A DNA stretch of 28,680 bases from Glutinoglossum americanum (Eukaryota; Ascomycota; Geoglossomycetes; Geoglossales; Geoglossaceae): the NCBI GenBank assembly GCA_020080175.1, contig JAGHQL010000247.1, positions 1 to 28,680 of the forward strand, written 5' to 3'. Positions 1 through 8,728 of this stretch are shown here, piece after piece. Position numbers and translations under genes: made by a program. The notes under the pieces are model-generated. The model did not search any database. It saw nothing but the letters and a program-made list of their open reading frames with translations, and had not been told where the DNA came from. Position 1 is the first letter of the stretch. Every line of letters starts with the position of its first letter.

Positions 1-1427
1 CCCGAACGACCCCCTTGAGCCTCGAGCGCCCGCGGCACCCTCCTAGGACCTGACACCCGAGTAATACAGCCATGGTTCGATCTAGTGGCTAACACCAAAG
101 CTAAATATGGTATTTTAGAAGAGGATATCTACAATTTCAATGAAAGTGACTTTCAGATGGACAAAATTGGTCATGGAACGGTAGTGACAGGTTCTGAATG
201 GCGCGTTCGGCCAAAGCACGTTCAGCCGGGCAATACTGAGTGGACATCGGTCATCATTGCTATTAACACAACCAGCTGGATGATGCTGCCAACAGTGATT
301 TTCAAGGCTAAGACTGCGGATCCCTCTTGGTGGCAGCATTCGGGCCTCCCGGGCGATTGGCAGCTCGAGATGTCAGAGAAAGGATGGACTACGGATGATA
401 TCGGACAGCGTTGGATCCAGTAATTTGATGCTATCATGACGCAGCGAACAAAGGGCTCTTGGCGACTCTTGATTCTTGACGGACATGGGAGCCACAATAC
501 TGTGGCATTTGATGCTTTTTGCCGTGAGCAGCGTATCATGCCACTCTATATACCCGCGCACTCATTACATCTATTACAACCGCTAGATGTTGGCTGCTTT
601 GGCCCACTCAAAACAGCATATGAAAATGCCATATGCAATCAAATCAGACTCGGCTATCACTATATCGACAAGCTAAGCTTCTTGGATAGCTTTAAGAGTG
701 CTTTTCGAGTGTCTTTTACTGCCGAAAATGTCAAGGGAGCATTTAGAGGCTCAGGGCTAGTACCATTTGACCCTGAACATGTCATCTCTAAGCTAGATAT
801 TGTCATCGACCCTTCGACACCCCCGATTGCCCCACCGCCAGAGCAACTCACCTGGGAGTCGCAGACACCTCACAACAGTATTGAAATCGCCTGTCAGGCT
901 GAGTACATTACAGAGCGCGTCAAAAGACACCAAGGGAGCTCCTCGATGCCTATTGTTGAGGCGCTGACGCAGGCCACCAAGGGTGCTACCATGATTGCTT
1001 CGGCAATGGCGCTGGTAGCTGATGAGAACAAGCGACTCCGGGAGGTTGTTAACACTCTGACAGCGCGAAAAACACATAAAAGACGACGATTGATATGCGA
1101 TGGAGGGCTTTCGGTTCAAGAACATGCTGATTTGGACACTGAAAGTGCTATATTGGCACAGCTAGGCGCCGACGAGCGTCGAGCGGCTACATGGGCAAGT
1201 GAGCACTCGAAAGCACCACGGCGATATGGGCGATGTGGTAATACCGGTCATTACAAAAATTCATGTCGATCGGGTGCTTCAGGGCCAGCTTCAGCTTAAA
1301 CTGCTAGAACATTGACTATATCCTTGATTTTGGTGGTTAAAATCGCATCATTCCCGCAGGAGGGAGTAGTGATGGTGGGAAATTAGCCAGTTCGGTAGTG
1401 CGGTCGGCTCGATAGTGGATTACGTTA
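1..1427 (+). mobile_element. Degraded pogo/Fot1-type (Tc1-mariner superfamily) DNA transposon, 3' part
   Basis: This is the 3' portion of a class II element; its 5' end lies outside the window. The body is the transposase reading frame ending at 1299. It is followed by about 130 bp of noncoding sequence ending in a candidate terminal repeat (about 1389-1425, finishing GGATTACGT) and then TA at 1426-1427, the dinucleotide that Tc1/pogo elements duplicate on insertion. The left end is not visible, so the inverted repeat and exact boundary are inferred. A/T-dominated sequence begins just beyond it. Confidence 0.7.
49..1299 (+). pseudogene. pogo/Fot1 DDE transposase, inactivated and 5'-truncated
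   Basis: The frame is open from position 19 and resembles the family from about 49 (WFDLVANTKAKYGI, then an EEDIYNF block). It shows DDE-superfamily endonuclease hallmarks: the first catalytic block reads YNFNES where the family has YNFDET, the second is LILDGHGSH, and the third is PAHSLHLLQPLDVGCFGPLK. A C-terminal coiled stretch and a zinc-knuckle-like end (RCGNTGHYKNSC) follow. It cannot be active: the first catalytic Asp is Asn, one in-frame TAA lies at 421-423, and the first Cys of the CCHC knuckle is Tyr (TAT for TGT). The N-terminal DNA-binding domains are absent from the window. The TGT-to-TAT change is in the context of repeat-induced point mutation (RIP); the GAT-to-AAT change is CpG-type rather than the preferred CpA. 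Family assignment is firm; the subfamily is not determined. Confidence 0.88.
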
Positions 1428-2259
1428 GAAGCCTTATCTTATATTAACTTCAAATGAAAAATAGTACGATCATAATAAAACTTAATTATAATTTTTTTTT
1501 CAATTTTTTTAAAAATGATAATAGTTTTTTTTACAAAGCTCTTAAGAAAAATATCTCTAAAATATATAGCCTTACTTTTTGCAGACTTTTTTCATGACAC
1601 ATGTAAGATTTAGCTCTTCTTCTACTCTTCTTATAACTTAAGTAGATGCCTGGCTCGGGGCCTGAGGCCGAACAGGGGACAGGAGTGAAGGGGGTGGGAA
1701 AGGAAGATTAGTGGATAGCGCTAAACATGAGGAGTGAGTGATCACTCTATGCTCAGCCAACTCGCAAGGCGGCGTGGCTCACCCGCCCGAAATGGACGGG
1801 TTGAGGGTGAGCAGTTTTCTGTTATCTTGGCAGATCCCGCTCCCCCAACGAATAGACAAGCGGAGTGTGGGATAGCGGGTTTCCAGCGACCACGAACTAT
1901 TCGAAGCCCTTACATCTAAGAGCCCTATTGGGTCCCTATTGGGTTTTGCGATTCCAACTCTCCCGTTGACCCCTCAAGATCGTAGGAGCAGCGGAATCTT
2001 GACGCGTCGTCATACTGATGAGGCTCTGCGCGACCGCTGGCACTAGCGAGCGTGTCATCAACCAACATTCCAACAAAAATTCCGGGAAACGAAATCAGCC
2101 ACCAGACCTCGGTTTCCTCGACCACCAACCTCCATTTCCATTCAACGCACGGCGTCATTTCCTTCTTTGAGCATCTGGGTGAAGGTTATTAGACGGTTTT
2201 CCAATTGTTCATTTTCCATTTTGCAACGACGCGGCGACGAACAAAGACCTCCCCAAGCC
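1428..2259. other. Intergenic: A/T-rich tract, then NUS1 upstream region
   Basis: Positions 1440-1640 are strongly A/T-dominated with several T and A runs, which would fit an old RIP-affected or decayed repeat flank. From 1640 the base composition returns to that of the genes. No convincing coding sequence was found; the short open frames here have no recognisable family. A tandem CCCTATTGGGT pair at 1923-1944 is listed separately. Confidence 0.6.
1923..1944. promoter_or_regulatory. Tandem 11-bp repeat carrying two inverted CCAAT boxes
   Basis: CCCTATTGGGT occurs twice back to back (1923-1933 and 1934-1944). Each copy contains ATTGG, the reverse of CCAAT, the site of the fungal HAP/CBC complex. 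The pair lies about 315 bp upstream of the NUS1 start codon. The repeat is seen directly; the regulatory role is inferred. Confidence 0.4.
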
Positions 2260-3329
2260 ATGGTCAAATCCTCGTCGACGCTGACCCACCGACTGAACCG
2301 CCAGCCTCTCGCGCCCCCGGAACGCGAGGCCCTCTTAACGCCGTACCTCCCGCCGCCCTCGCCCACCCTCCCCCGAAAAAGACGGCCCATCCGCTCCTTC
2401 CTCAACAACCAACTCCACATCCTCCTCTACACGCTCATCCACCTCCTCTTCTCACTCTACATCCGAATACGACAGGCGTACCATGCGGTCATCGACCGGG
2501 TATTCGCGGTGCTCTACTACCACCACCGGACGCCGGAGCTGATCAAGAAGGACGTGAAGGGGCTTGGGAGGCTGCCGGAGCATCTGAGCGTCGTGTTGCA
2601 ATTGGAAAACGAGGCGGGGGGAGGCGCCGGGCTGGATGGGTTGGTGGACGAGGTCGCGGAGGTGGCGGCTTGGTGTGCGAGCGCGGGGATTGGAATGCTG
2701 AGCGTTTATGAGAAGACAGGTAGGCCTCCTTAGCTTCGGTGATCGACTCGGAAATGAACGAATCCACTAACCCCCCGGATCCCAGGCATCCTAAAATCCC
2801 ACATCCACACCACTCAGCGCACCATCTCCACCAAACTCCACGCCTACTTCGGCCGTCCCCGTCCCCCCTTTGAGCTCCTGGCCCCGCGTCTCCCCCCCCT
2901 CCCTCTCTCCTCCCCCTCCTCCACGCCAGCCCTCCAAATCCTCCTCCTCTCCGCCGAAGACGGCCGCGAATCCCTCGTCGATCTAACTAGGACCCTTGCG
3001 GAGATGGCGCAGCGAGGAAAGATCTCGCCTGCCGATATATCGGTGGAGTTGGTGGATGCGGAGGTCAGTGAGAGTGTGATGGGGGAGCCGGAGTTGTTGG
3101 TGTTGTTTGGACCGGTCGTGAAGCTGGATGGGTATCCGCCGTGGCAGGTTCGGTTGACGGAGATTTTGTGAGCTTCATCTCTCCTTCCTCGTTAATGCTC
3201 TCTTACTAGGTCGCCGACTAACGATACCACCACCACAGCCACATGCAAGACAACACGGGAGTAGAATACCAAGTCTTCCTCCGCGCCCTGCACAGCTTTG
3301 CGAAGGCTCAAATGCGCTTCGGACGATAG
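2260..3329 (+). CDS. NUS1: Dehydrodolichyl diphosphate synthase complex subunit Nus1
   Basis: Three exons: 2260-2719, 2786-3167 and 3239-3329, giving 310 aa. Introns are 66 and 71 bp, the second with a CTAAC branch point. Nus1 (human NgBR) is the non-catalytic partner of the cis-prenyltransferase Rer2/Srt1 at the ER membrane and is needed to make dolichol for N-glycosylation. A hydrophobic segment near residues 48-75 fits the membrane anchor. Family blocks include LPEHLSVVLQLE, SVYEKTGILKSH (across intron 1), PELLVLFGPVVKLDGYPPWQ and VRLTEIFHMQDN (across intron 2), and the protein ends MRFGR. That last block contains the C-terminal RxG motif through which Nus1 completes the active site. The ATG at 2260 is the first in frame; the upstream extension has only a TTG. 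The middle region is Pro/Ser-rich. Length is close to NgBR and somewhat shorter than yeast Nus1. Confidence 0.93.
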
Positions 3330-4397
3330 TTTCCTTTCCTACCTCACTCCCCCCCCCTTGCGAAGAGTTAAACTATGGAGCGGACAGCATTGCATTTCCC
3401 CCTTACATACTTTGTATATTATCCACTAGATGGAGGAGTATGGTCCATCGTGAGAAATAAAAAGCTTTCCCTTTTTCTTTATAATTAAGAAGGGAGTACC
3501 CCATCCTATCTGTCACCTCCTCCAACACCGCAGTTCCTCCCGCTACATCCACGATCCCCTCATACACCGTGCACGCATCCTGGGGATGTCTCCCACCCGT
3601 AAACACGGGTCTCCCCCATTCCCCCCAATCAATGGCGATAGATACCCAGGAAAAAAATGGGGAGAAGTGAAGCGGGAAAATAGCCAAAAATCGAATTCTT
3701 AGTACCCAAGTAATTTACCTCTATAGAGATTATTCTTTAAGGGGGCCTACAAGTGAAAGTGGCGGTAGTGATGGTGATGACACTGGTGGTCACGATGGCG
3801 ACGGTAACCGTACATCCCGGCCAGCCTAGACAGTCGCGTATCCCTTTTTGTAGGCCTGCGTACCCACTATGTTAGCCATAGCAGCTAGAAGCACCAAAAC
3901 ATGTCACATAAGGGCTATCCGGAGCCACTAGAGGGAATTCAGAAAGGCTCGGTACTTGAAACCCTCTTCATTTTTTCTAAGCTAGATACAGAATTCCATA
4001 CCCACATCCACCCTAGCAATCCACAACCAGGCCAGATACCACATCCACGGGAACAAACGGAAATCTGGCTTGTGCATGCAAAGACCTTAATTAAGCACAA
4101 GGCGGACAAGTGTGAACCCTCGTTTTGAAGAGTTGGTATCGTCGGGAGAACGCAATCGAGAAAAAGAAACTCGGGAGATCGATACATATTTTCGGAAGTG
4201 GGAGGAAAACTTTTAATGTCATAAGCACATCGCGACATGAGAACCGACGTTAGCCTTCCCAATATCCAACGAGGATATAAGAAAGTTGGACCTCAATCCT
4301 CTGGGCAAGCGAATCCGTTCAAGAGCAGCTCCTTTGACTCGATAGTTTGTTGTCAATGCCGACGCGAGTTAGCTCCGCCGTGGTAGGTCATGATATT
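3330..4397. other. Convergent intergenic region between NUS1 and NSR1
   Basis: About 1 kb lies between two gene 3' ends. Apart from the NUS1 poly(A) signal I see no gene. A G-rich GGTGATGGC-like stretch (about 3752-3812) gives a His-rich reading on the minus strand, but the frame is very short. ORFs at 3901-4128 and 3939-4262 have no recognisable features. Confidence 0.5.
3456..3461 (+). terminator. AATAAA polyadenylation signal after NUS1
   Basis: A canonical AATAAA lies about 127 nt past the NUS1 stop codon, followed by a T-rich stretch. Assignment is by position and motif only. Confidence 0.5.
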
Positions 4398-6358
4398 TTA
4401 CTCGAAAGTCATTTTCTTTCCCCTGAAGTCGCCAAAGCCACCGCGGTTAGTGCTGCCCCCTCTGCCGCCTCTTCCGCCACGGTCGCCAAAGCCGCCACGG
4501 CCACCGCGTCCGCCACCCCTACCCCCACGTTCAAACCCACCACGGCCACCGCCACCGCCTCTACCGCCACGGTCAAATCCCCCGCGGCCACGGCCACCAC
4601 GGCCCCCACCACGAGAAAAGTCTCCGCCAGAGTTCTGACGCGGGGTAGAGAAGTCAAGACGGCAGGGGCGGCCATTGATAGCTGCACCTCTCATATTCTC
4701 GAGAGCAGACTTAGCTTCTTCAACGGAGGCAAACTGAACATAGCCAAATCCTTTAGGGTTGCCAGTTTCCCTAGAATAGTGTTAGCCACCAGGTCGAGGT
4801 TGGATAGGTAGAGATAAATCCATACATATCAGTCGGCAACCTAACATGTGTGACGGTACCCCACTTTCCAAATTCCTCGCCAACCAAGTTTTCATCGACA
4901 TCGAAGCTCAAATTGCCGACAAAAAGTGTGTCACTCTCTGGGCTGGGTTCATCTCCGTAGTTCTGAGCGCGAGAGTTGACACGCTCACGGGGATTGGCGT
5001 CATTGGATCGGGGAGTAGAGAAATCCACATTGATCTCACGACCATCTATCTGGGCGCCTTTCTTCGCGTTCAAAGCGTTGGCGGCATCCGCGGCGTTGGC
5101 AAATTCAACGTAGCCAAAGCTGTAATCATGTTAGCATGCGGGTTTTTTCAAGTCATCAAGAACCAACCCTTTTGAGCGGCCAGTAGCCCTATCAGAGATC
5201 ACTCTGCATCCGACAATTTCTCCAAACTCTTCGAATTCCTTAGCAAGCCACTCCTCGTCCACGTTCCAGCTCAAACTTCCGACGAACAGATTCTTCGGGC
5301 CATCTTCAGAGGCAGCAGCTCTACTCTCTCCCTTGGCCTTCTTTGGAGCAGGTTCTGCGGCATCGGCGGCTTTACGCTTCTTGGAGACGGTCTCTTCTTC
5401 ATCGCTTTCGCTATCGTCACTCTCCTCACTCCCCTCACTCTCATTAGAATCTTCTTCGGACTCAGAGTCGTCAGACTTATCCTAAAGATACGACATAAGT
5501 TAGTAAGATCTTAATGTGACTTCGGAGAATTTGCGAGAAATGCACCTTCAAGACAGACCCATTTGTCTTAGGAGCGGGTTTAGCCTTTTCAGCCTCAGAT
5601 TCGGACTCGCTGCTATTCTCGGAATCTTCAGAATCTTCCTCACTACTTTCCTCAATCTGAGTAACAGGCTTAGCGGCGGTGACGGGCTTTACCCCGTTGG
5701 CTTTTGGGGCAGGCTCAGTCTCAGCCTCAGCCTCGCTCTCACTCTCACTCTCAGACGAACCTTCGCTGTTAGAATCATCGGAAGAGTCGCCCCTCTGAAC
5801 AGCAACGGCCTTCTTAGTAACTGGCGGAGTGGGGAACACAGCACGTTCTGCAGTCTTAGCAGGCTGAGCAGCTTTCGCAGTACCAACTTTGTTAGAGTCG
5901 GATTCAGAGTCGGAGGAGTCAGAGGAATCGGAAGAGTCAGAAGTGACGGGTTCAGTCGCTTTAGCCTTCCCATTGACTGCCACAGGCTTTGCGCTAACAG
6001 GCGCAACCTTCGCGGCCGGAGGGGCGATTTTCACACCCTTCGCCTTAACCTCTGCTTCGCTATCGCTGCTAGCATCACTATCGCTCGTTCCATCACTCTC
6101 AGGCTCACGTTTAGAAATGAGGTCTTTCTTCCCCTTCTTGGCGTTCTTTGCAGCTTTCTCGGCTTTCTTGGCAGCTCTCTCGAGCTTCTTCTTTTGCTTC
6201 TTCTCCATCTTAGCCAACTTGGCCGCTGCTTTCCTAGCGATCTTTTTTGACTTGGCAGCGGTAGTGTTAGACGACTTGGTCACACCTCCAGAAATGACGC
6301 CATCCAGCTTTGGAGCACGTTTGGGAACTGACTTGCCACCCTTGTTGTTCTTACCCAT
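4398..6358 (-). CDS. NSR1: Nucleolin-like nucleolar protein Nsr1/Gar2
   Basis: Four exons on the minus strand: 6358-5546, 5481-5168, 5119-4826 and 4770-4398, giving 597 aa. Introns are 64, 48 and 55 bp. The family binds pre-rRNA and supports 40S ribosome assembly in the nucleolus. The N-terminus is Lys-rich (residues about 1-85), followed by alternating acidic/Ser tracts of the kind phosphorylated by CK2, separated by Lys/Ala/Pro linkers. KKRK...KKAK near residues 305-321 is a probable bipartite nuclear signal. RRM1 starts with LFVGSL (about 336) and has RNP1 KGFGYVEF across intron 2. RRM2 starts with LFVGNL (about 441) and has RNP1 KGFGYVQF after intron 3. The C-terminus is an RGG/GAR domain ending KMTFE. 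Intron 2 uses the less common donor GTTGGT; the join is supported because it restores RNP1. Longer than yeast Nsr1 because of the extended acidic region. Confidence 0.93.
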
Positions 6359-7248
6359 TTTGACGGTGGCACAAGTAGCTTAATGTGATATCTGTGGTTG
6401 GAATCAGCACCTTCTGCGACGTATGATAAGGGGTGATGTGATTCTAGATGGTGGAAACTGTCCGAACACTTGTCGCAGACTTTCTGAGCCCAGGTGCAGG
6501 GGAGAGGAAAGGCAATTGTACGAACTCTCGAAGACGATTCAACGGTTTTCCCTCTTGAGAATTGATAAGAATTCTCTTTGTAGATGCAAAATTCCCACTG
6601 ACCCACGAACGCAGAGCTTTCGTGTGTATGTATGTGTGTGCGGCAAAACCCCTCAGAACTTTTTGAAAGCTTGCGAAATTTCACTAGCGCGATAAATCAC
6701 GCAAGAGCCGACGAGCCCACAGTAGGATCTCCCTCTGCGCAAGACTGTTCAGACTTGCTATGGTACCTCTCAGTCAAGAAAGCGGACAGGATCAGATGTG
6801 TAAAGCCCCACTGGATCTTTGGAATCTCAAAAGAGATGAGCCCTCAGATAAAATTTGAACGGCAAGAGAGAATCACGGTGAATTGCTCTCGATGCTGTTT
6901 CTCTGTGATGGAAAGCCCTCAGTACGAAGCCCACTTGGGAAAACCCACTGTTTGGAGGAAAATGTCTGCTTGGGAAACAGATGAAGCGAGAAAAGAGGCT
7001 GGGGCAGATTTTTCAACTTTGTGGGCTTCGGCGGTGAGATAACGCTAGCCGGGTTCGGCTAGACTCCGTGCGGTTAACTCACCAAGAAATCCCAGTTTTT
7101 TCCAGCCACGCTCCGTACACAATTCCTTAACAGTTATCCTAACTGGCTATTTGGAGGATAGAAGAGCAAGAAATATCTAGAGTTACATACTGTATAGCCA
7201 CGCACCAGATTCGAACCCAAACATGCGCTCATATTGCAACAACAAAAC
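6359..7248. other. Intergenic: NSR1 upstream region
   Basis: About 890 bp between the NSR1 start and the 3' end of the DUF7702 gene. It holds a short TG-rich run (about 6620-6642) and a 7-bp inverted repeat at 7045-7062. Open frames at 6423-6695 and 6632-7042 show no domain, and their composition looks noncoding. Confidence 0.5.
7045..7062. repeat. Perfect 7-bp inverted repeat with 4-nt loop
   Basis: CTAGCCG and CGGCTAG flank the loop GGTT. It could form a stable hairpin in RNA or DNA. It lies about 190 bp beyond the stop codon of the DUF7702 gene on that gene's strand. Function is unknown. Confidence 0.45.
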
Positions 7249-8136
7249 TCACTTCGCCTCTTCTTGGTGGTCCCTGCTATATGGAATTAAAATCCCCGCA
7301 GTGACATAGATCGCCACGACAATAAACTCCATGATCAGCCCCATAACCAAAAATGCTACCCAGGAACCATATATAGCGCTCCACTTCGAAATCAAGGCGG
7401 AACTAAACGCGGCTAGGAGCGCGTAGACGATCCGAACGATCAGGAAGGGAATGGCCAATGAGAAGGCCCTCAACAACATCAATCTCGCAGGCCTAAGCCG
7501 ACCCTTCTGCACCCAGAAGTACACGGTGTACCCAACCAGAGCCGCAAACGTGACTGTAATGAGAATGGTAGCGACTCTCGTTAATTTCCTGCCTGTCGAT
7601 TGGTTCTTTGGCGTATTGCCCGGACTCCGCATCCCCCCTCCTGCAATAGAAAGCGCAATGGCAGCAGTATAGAGAAGTTGCGTTCGGTTTAGCATCCCAA
7701 TGAGCCGTTTTTTGTCTTTGAAATCGACATTGCTCCTGCAAACTTGCCGTTAGCCTACAGACAGCAAGTCTAGGCAAAAGGGGCTCTCCTACACTGTCCT
7801 CAAGAAACCTATCGTGGCCAACAACAGTAACGACAGCCCTACCGATGCCAAAATTGAGATTGTAATGATAATTGCAATGCTGGGACGTCCCCGATGTCGT
7901 TCCATCACGATCACGAGAATCCCATACACGACCCGAACTATCCCATCAGAAAGTCAGTGGCTGTGTTAGGGAAAACTAGAATATCCACCATTTTCACTTA
8001 TCGAGAGTAAAGCCAGATAGAGCCACCCTAGATCTCTCCTAAACCCATGCCTAAGTGTTAGGAACCCGGTAATGAAGAGGGTGGGGACGTAAAAAGCGAT
8101 GGCCGCCGCAGCGACTTTTCCGTGAGCGTCTAGCAT
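7249..8136 (-). CDS. Fungal integral membrane protein, DUF7702-like
   Basis: Three exons: 8136-7998, 7937-7793 and 7735-7249, giving 256 aa, with introns of 60 and 57 bp. The protein is almost entirely hydrophobic helices, about seven. The N-terminus (IAFYVPTLFITG...LTLRHGFRRDLGWLYLALL) matches the opening helices and RHGF...GW motif that I associate with the DUF7702 family of filamentous fungi. The middle has a GLSLLLLATIGFLR block, and the C-terminal part has RIVYALLAAFSS and a last helix before a short charged tail (SRDHQEEAK). The family has no established function. The ATG at 8136 is preferred because it begins right before the first helix; an ATG at 8199 would add 21 residues without family support. 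Exon joins were chosen to keep phase and hydrophobic continuity; the 5' splice site GTGAAA of intron 1 is weak. Confidence 0.72.
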
Positions 8137-8226
8137 TGCGCAATATAATTTCTCAGTAACCAAAGGGATCTCTTCTTCCTTATATGCTAAGCCAAACAAC
8201 AGCCGTATATTCTCAACACCTTTCAG

Positions 8227-8407
8227 CTAAGCTGATCGTTGAGTTTGTTCCTTGTCGCGATCGACATCATATGCAAGATTAAACATGGGAGGCCTGAATG
8301 CGCTTCTCCAATAGATGGCGGAATCGACGAGATAAGCTTTCACGTAAAGAAATGCTCCGGATATGCCGTAGCCAATCACTAGTGCGGGTAGCCTAAATAC
8401 AACGTCT
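8227..8407 (-). pseudogene. Possible orphan exon or gene remnant (membrane-protein-like)
   Basis: About 60 codons are open on the minus strand and end at TAG 8227-8229. They are preceded by an acceptor-like TAATACCGCAG. The reading (FRLPALVIGYGIS...FLYVKAYLVDSAIYW) has amphipathic, membrane-like character and then a charged tail. It does not join the DUF7702 gene, which starts 91 bp further on. No convincing upstream exon was found in 8408-8728. It may be the last exon of a decayed gene or a chance frame; family not recognised. Confidence 0.25.
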
Positions 8408-8728
8408 CTGCGGTATTAGTGTTGCCTTGCGCCACAAAAAGGCTTACTCTCTGCTTGTAATTGGGTGAAGGACTATTATCCGTGGCTTACGGGAACACTT
8501 AATACCCTAGATACGTTGTAACGATGCGCACCCGCGATTTCTAAATTACTACGTGGTTTATCTTTCGCTTGTTAGACTAAATAAAACAAGGTTAAAATAA
8601 TGTGATGGTATGATAAATGAGATTCTTGTGGGTTAGAAATGAGGCACTCGATCCGCAACCTCTTCGCAACGCCCCGCCAACAGAACGCCAGAGAATTAGT
8701 CTAAAATTGGGCAAAGAGGAACCCGTAC

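Noticed and set aside
2205-2711. 168-aa ORF overlapping NUS1 exon 1 in another frame
   Set aside because: Pro/His-rich shadow frame; NUS1 motifs and splice joins lie in the other frame.
3747-3879. Minus-strand small readings, one His-rich (ending HHHHYRHFHL) and one starting MANIVGTQAY
   Set aside because: They lie in different frames, are each under 25 codons and arise from a simple G-rich repeat; no family recognised.
5516-6383. Long plus-strand ORFs (244 and 164 aa) opposite NSR1
   Set aside because: Low-complexity shadows of the acidic/Ser and Lys/Ala repeats; hydrophobic runs come from the antisense of Lys/Glu codons.
6423-7042. Overlapping plus-strand ORFs of 90 and 136 aa
   Set aside because: No domain, no conserved-looking composition, and they overlap the NSR1 promoter.
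7203-7220. TTCGAACC-like tRNA B box (minus strand GGGTTCGAATC)
   Set aside because: No pairing T stem and no A box, anticodon arm or acceptor stem at the right distance.
8134-8199. Upstream start for the DUF7702-like gene at 8199
   Set aside because: It adds 21 hydrophilic residues not expected in the family; the ATG at 8136 directly precedes the first helix.
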